Shown piece after piece: positions 60,611-64,000 of a stretch of 64,000 nucleotides of DNA (within the stretch, counting starts at the first letter, position 1; every line of letters starts with the position of its first letter). The DNA comes from Sutterella megalosphaeroides (GTDB taxonomy: Bacteria; Pseudomonadota; Gammaproteobacteria; Burkholderiales; Burkholderiaceae_F), in assembly GCF_003609995.1 (NCBI RefSeq), contig NZ_AP018786.1, positions 1,374,001 through 1,438,000 on the forward strand, in the 5' to 3' direction. Both the position numbers and the translations under genes were made by a program. Below the pieces are notes generated by a model. That model had not been told where the DNA came from. It worked only from the letters and a program-made list of their open reading frames with translations, and searched no databases.

Positions 60611-61259
60611 CGAGATCTTCGCGTCGCTTCAGGGGGAGGGCGCCTGGACGGGGACGCCTTCCGTCTTCGTGCGCCTTCAGGGGTGCCTCTGCCGCTGCCC
60701 CTGGTGCGATACGAAAAACACCTGGAAGTTGGGCGAGCCCAACGACTGCGGACTCGACTTCGCCGCCTCGAAAGCCGACGCGCCGCGCCACGCCACCTGC
60801 ACGGGCGAAGAGCTTCTAGCCTACATCGACGCTCACTACGCGTCGATCCCGCATGTGATCTTCACGGGCGGGGAGCCCATGCTTTTCGACCTCACGGACG
60901 TGACCGCGGCGCTTCTCGCGCGCGGGAAGACCGTGGCGATCGAGACGAGCGGTACGGAACCCGTGCGCGTTGCCGAGGGTGTCTGGGTGACCGTGAGCCC
61001 CAAGTACGACATGCCGGGCGGGCGCGAGGTGCTTGCTTCGGCCCTTCGCCGTGCGGACGAAATCAAAATGCCCGTCTCGGGCCCGAAGGACCTCGAGGAC
61101 CTCGAACATCGGACGCTGCCCGAAACGAAACCGGGCGTCCTCGTCTACGTGCAGCCCGTAAGCCGCGACGACGAGGCAACGCGTCTTTGCGTCGAAGCCG
61201 CCATGACGAAAGGCTGGCGCGTTTCCTTCCAGGTGCACAAGTACGTGAACATGCGGTGA
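60588..61259 (+). CDS. queE: 7-carboxy-7-deazaguanine synthase (radical SAM)
   Basis: 223 residues from ATG 60588, with GGAGG inside the end of queD. FASLQGEGAWTGTPSVFVRL precedes the radical SAM motif GCLCRCPWCDT (Cys33, Cys37, Cys40; Cys35 is extra), HVIFTGGEPMLFD binds SAM, and FQVHKYVNMR is the usual QueE C-terminus. It converts 6-carboxytetrahydropterin to 7-carboxy-7-deazaguanine. queC is not in the window. Translation is coupled to queD. Terminator at 61290. Confidence 0.93.
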   Translation: MASLLFVNEIFASLQGEGAWTGTPSVFVRLQGCLCRCPWCDTKNTWKLGEPNDCGLDFAASKADAPRHATCTGEELLAYIDAHYASIPHVIFTGGEPMLFDLTDVTAALLARGKTVAIETSGTEPVRVAEGVWVTVSPKYDMPGGREVLASALRRADEIKMPVSGPKDLEDLEHRTLPETKPGVLVYVQPVSRDDEATRLCVEAAMTKGWRVSFQVHKYVNMR

Positions 61260-61289
61260 TCGAAAGCGCCGGAACCCGGCCCGAACGAA

Positions 61290-61332
61290 GAAAAAAGCCG
61301 CGGCCGTCCTTTCGGACGATCGCGGCTTTTTT
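61290..61332. terminator. Bidirectional terminator, queE / autotransporter
   Basis: AAAAAAGCCGCG-CGTCC pairs with GGACG-CGCGGCTTTTTT (TTTC loop) between convergent genes. Confidence 0.88.
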
Positions 61333-61386
61333 GTCGATCGCGAACTTGAGCGCCCCGAGCAGGATCGGAGCGCTCAAGCGTTGCGG

Positions 61387-64000
61387 TTAGAAGCGGTAAG
61401 CGGCGTTGAGCGAGAACGTGGTCGCACCGCGTTCTTCGTCACCCCATTCGTAGCCCGCCTTGAGACCGAAGGAGAAGGCGTCCGTCTCGGCCGTCAGGGC
61501 GAGGTTGGAGCGAACCTTCACGTCGTCGGCGAAGGTGAAGCGGTAGTTGCTCGTCGCACCCGCAAACGCAACGGTTTGGTCGACTTCGGTGTCGCCCGCA
61601 GTCGGAACGACCGCAAGCGAGAAGGCCGGAGCGAGACGGATGCCCCCCGCCGTGTCGAACGCGGCCGAGAGCTCGGCCCCGATCGGGAACTCGACCGCCG
61701 TGGCGTCCGCGTCGTCGACGCGCACGCCGTGGTTGGTCGTGTAGCCGTCGGAGGTCACGTAGTAGAGGTTCGCGCCGACAAAGGGCGTGAGCTTCACGGC
61801 ACCCAAGTCGGCCGTACGACGCACTTCGGCTCCGAGCCCGTAGACGGAGGTCGTCGTGTCGGTCGTGAGGTCGGCCACGCCGTTCACCTTCAGATCCGAC
61901 TTCACCCACGCGGCCGTCGCATCGAAGAGGACGTCGTAGGCGCCGATCGCCTTCTTGCCGTAGAGGGAAAGCCCGTAGAAGTCGAACTCGTCCTTCGCCG
62001 CAACGTCGTCGTTGTCGGTGTCGCCGGTACCCGCCGTGAAGGCGCCGCCCAACTTCCAATCGCCCAACATGCTTTCGGCACCGACGGCAAGGCCGTACGC
62101 ATCGGTTTCAACGTCGAGCGCCTGAGCGCCCGTCGAGATGCCGTCCAACTTCGTCATGCCGCCCGTAACGCGAGCCCAGAGACGGGACTCGGTCGAGGCG
62201 ACGGCTGCTTCGTCGCGAACGACGCGACGCAGATCGGACGCGCGGTCGTAGGCGGTCGTGAAGACCGCAAGCGACCCGCCCGGGTTCATCGCAGCGTCAA
62301 AGCGTGCGGCAACGGCGGCGTTCGAAAGGCCCGTCGTGTCGGTCAAAAGCGCCTGCGCGTAGTCGCGTTCGGCGGCTTCGCCGCGGTAGCCCGCGTCGGC
62401 CAACGCATGACCCTGCATGAGGTTCCCGTAGGCTTCGGAGGCGTTCGCGTTCGAGACGGTCCACGCACCCGTTTCCTTGTCGAAGTCGATCGAGAGCATG
62501 GCCGAGCCGCTCTTCAGCGTCTCGGCTGTGTTCCAGTAATCGGCCGCCTTGTCGGAGGTGAGGTTGAAGGTGGCGGAGCCGTCCTTCACGGACCCGACGA
62601 GGTAGGCAACGGAGCCCGAATCGACCGCGAACGAATCGGCCGTGATGAGGGTGTCGTTCGCAGCCATGCCGGAGATGTCTGCAACGAGCACCGACTTCGC
62701 ACCGAAGGCGACTTGAGCATTCGTGCCGTCGGCGGCACCCACAAGGAGCGAACCCGTCTTTTCAACCGTCACGGGACCCGCCACGAAAGCGGCGGCCGTA
62801 TCGGCACTCCACGTGCCGAACCCTTCGGAGAAGACCGCGTGGAAGGCCGTGAGGTCGGTCGTACCGAGCGCAACAACGCCGTTCGCGTCCGCGGTGACGG
62901 AACCTTCAAGCGTCGTTCCGCCGAAGGCGAAGGTCGTCGCGTCGGTCGAGGAGGCGGCCGGGGTTTCGTTCGCCGCGGCGTAAGCGGCAGCCGCCGACGT
63001 GCCCACCGTAACGGCGACGTTCTTCAAAGAGCCATTCGCAACCGCGAGGTTGCCGCCGGTAACGTCGAGCGCGGCCGCCTTATCGGCGGCGAGCGTCTCG
63101 ACCGAAACGGCACCCGAAACCGCAACGTCGTTCGCAAGCGTGAGCTTCGTAACATCGAGCTTCCCGGCCTTGCCGGCATCAAGCTTCGTTTCGCCCGAAA
63201 CGGTGACGTCCGCAAGCGTAAAGGAGCCGTTCTTGACGGTGAGGCCTTCGGCACCCGAGAGGTCGATCGCAGCGGTAATCGAGCCCTTCACGTCGGCGGT
63301 CTCACTCCCGAGGGCGAGCCCGCCCGCGACGTTGAGAGCGGGCGCCTTGTCGCCTTCATAAGCAACGAGTTCGCCGCCTTCCGTAGAGCCCACGAGCGTG
63401 AGGGTGTTGCCGTTCGTCACGTCGACGGACGAGACGCCCTTGCCCAACTGCAGCGTGCGGCCGCCGAAGGACTTGTCGACTTCAACCTTGCCGGTTTCGT
63501 CGGCCTTGGCCGTCACGTCGGTCTTCTCGAAGATCTGACCGTCGTTGACGTCGCCGATGTCGACCGACTCTTCAACGTCGCCCGAGGCGTCGACGAGTAT
63601 GCCGTCGAAGGCAATCCCCGCACCCGTGTAGGTATCCTTGAAAAGGGCCATCGCCGTGTCGGCATAGTCCAGGTTGAACTTCGCGTCGGTGAGCACAAGC
63701 ACGCCGTGCCCGGTAAAGACGAGGCTGTCGGCGGAGTACTTGAGCTCGTTCGCTTCGGCAACGTTCGTGCCGTCCGCGTTGAGGGCGATCGTGAAGATTT
63801 GGCTCGTCGTCGTATTGAGCGTGCCGTTTGCGCCCACTTCGAGGACGCTCTTCGTGAGGTCGATCGACGCGATGTTGGCCGTACCTTCGGCGAGCGTGAA
63901 GCGGCCGCCCTCGGCACCGACGAACGTGTCGATCGAGAGGAGACCCGTGTCGCGCACCGTCATCGCAAAGTTGCCCGTCGAGGTGAGCGTATCGATCGAA
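61387..64000 (-). CDS. Autotransporter (type Va), C-terminal part; 5' end outside window
   Basis: 870 residues are visible and the frame remains open at the window edge. The last ~280 residues form the autotransporter beta-barrel: ESRLWARVTGGMTKLDGIST, then alternating strands, ending TTFSLNAAYRF with the C-terminal Phe. The preceding ~580 residues are passenger: repetitive, low-Cys, with Ala/Thr/Val/Asp-rich strands such as SGETKLDAGKAGKLDVTKLT, expected to form a beta-helix. The passenger has no catalytic motif and is probably an adhesin or surface structure. Codon use is biased, and there is no obvious linker cleavage site. Start and signal peptide are not visible. Confidence 0.9.
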   Translation of the reverse strand, partial: SIDTLTSTGNFAMTVRDTGLLSIDTFVGAEGGRFTLAEGTANIASIDLTKSVLEVGANGTLNTTTSQIFTIALNADGTNVAEANELKYSADSLVFTGHGVLVLTDAKFNLDYADTAMALFKDTYTGAGIAFDGILVDASGDVEESVDIGDVNDGQIFEKTDVTAKADETGKVEVDKSFGGRTLQLGKGVSSVDVTNGNTLTLVGSTEGGELVAYEGDKAPALNVAGGLALGSETADVKGSITAAIDLSGAEGLTVKNGSFTLADVTVSGETKLDAGKAGKLDVTKLTLANDVAVSGAVSVETLAADKAAALDVTGGNLAVANGSLKNVAVTVGTSAAAAYAAANETPAASSTDATTFAFGGTTLEGSVTADANGVVALGTTDLTAFHAVFSEGFGTWSADTAAAFVAGPVTVEKTGSLLVGAADGTNAQVAFGAKSVLVADISGMAANDTLITADSFAVDSGSVAYLVGSVKDGSATFNLTSDKAADYWNTAETLKSGSAMLSIDFDKETGAWTVSNANASEAYGNLMQGHALADAGYRGEAAERDYAQALLTDTTGLSNAAVAARFDAAMNPGGSLAVFTTAYDRASDLRRVVRDEAAVASTESRLWARVTGGMTKLDGISTGAQALDVETDAYGLAVGAESMLGDWKLGGAFTAGTGDTDNDDVAAKDEFDFYGLSLYGKKAIGAYDVLFDATAAWVKSDLKVNGVADLTTDTTTSVYGLGAEVRRTADLGAVKLTPFVGANLYYVTSDGYTTNHGVRVDDADATAVEFPIGAELSAAFDTAGGIRLAPAFSLAVVPTAGDTEVDQTVAFAGATSNYRFTFADDVKVRSNLALTAETDAFSFGLKAGYEWGDEERGATTFSLNAAYRF

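Noticed and set aside
1-64000. CRISPR array, rRNA or tRNA genes
   Set aside because: No regular spaced repeats, no rRNA-like stretches and no cloverleaf-like sequence with a T-loop were seen outside protein genes.

Overview
The window is GC-rich, densely coded DNA from a Gram-negative bacterium. A trimeric-type porin, an FadL-type outer-membrane protein, a type V autotransporter, Tat-exported molybdoenzymes, a flavocytochrome-c-like fumarate/acrylate reductase and an uptake-hydrogenase maturation block together suggest an anaerobic or microaerophilic gut betaproteobacterium, most likely Sutterellaceae (Burkholderiales). This assignment is an inference from gene content and composition; no rRNA marker is present.

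Layout. 1-6.5 kb: the N-terminal part of a WYL-type regulator, a class I glutamine-amidotransferase-like hydrolase, an uncharacterised 439-residue protein, a porin preceded by a C10 tract, and an exported C69 dipeptidase. 6.5-10 kb: membrane protein, SAM methyltransferase, a small acidic protein, an exported protein, a TnpB relic and a PsiE-family protein, all on the minus strand. 10.5-13.5 kb: hydrogenase accessory operon (hyaD-, hypC/hupF-, hyaE-, hyaF-like and a rubredoxin) without structural subunits. 13.8-17.1 kb: Tat-exported aminotransferase, orphan HTH protein, LysP permease. 17.6-24.1 kb: PepSY-like protein, a frameshifted lipoprotein, and a four-gene HlyD/ABC/ABC-2 exporter. 24.4-27.8 kb: GNAT acetyltransferase, HipB-like regulator, and a hipBA pair whose HipA lacks key kinase residues. 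A gene-poor kilobase follows.

29-36.5 kb: nitronate-monooxygenase-like protein, exported flavin reductase, EamA transporter, AlkD-like protein, MscL with an extra coiled-coil segment, and Mn-dependent pyrophosphatase. 37-49 kb is mainly anaerobic respiration: an exported-type PsrABC/PhsABC-like molybdoenzyme with NrfD anchor, a second molybdoenzyme with Fe-S partner but no anchor nearby, and a TorD-like chaperone; threonine-aldolase-like and bioD genes lie between them. 49.6-56.3 kb: FadL porin and a bioA-bioF-esterase-bioC block. 56.7-61.3 kb: SstT, an exported protein, folE-queD-queE. The window ends inside an autotransporter gene.

The genes fit a bacterium that gains energy from hydrogen or other donors with periplasmic organic or sulfur acceptors, makes biotin and queuosine, and takes up amino acids (LysP, SstT, exported dipeptidase). 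No CRISPR array, rRNA or tRNA was seen. Mobile DNA is limited to relics. The most unusual items are the degenerate HipA with its inverted repeat, the anchorless molybdoenzyme, the Tat-exported aminotransferase, the C10 tract before the porin, and a repeat-bearing segment ending in an orphan terminator near 58.2 kb.
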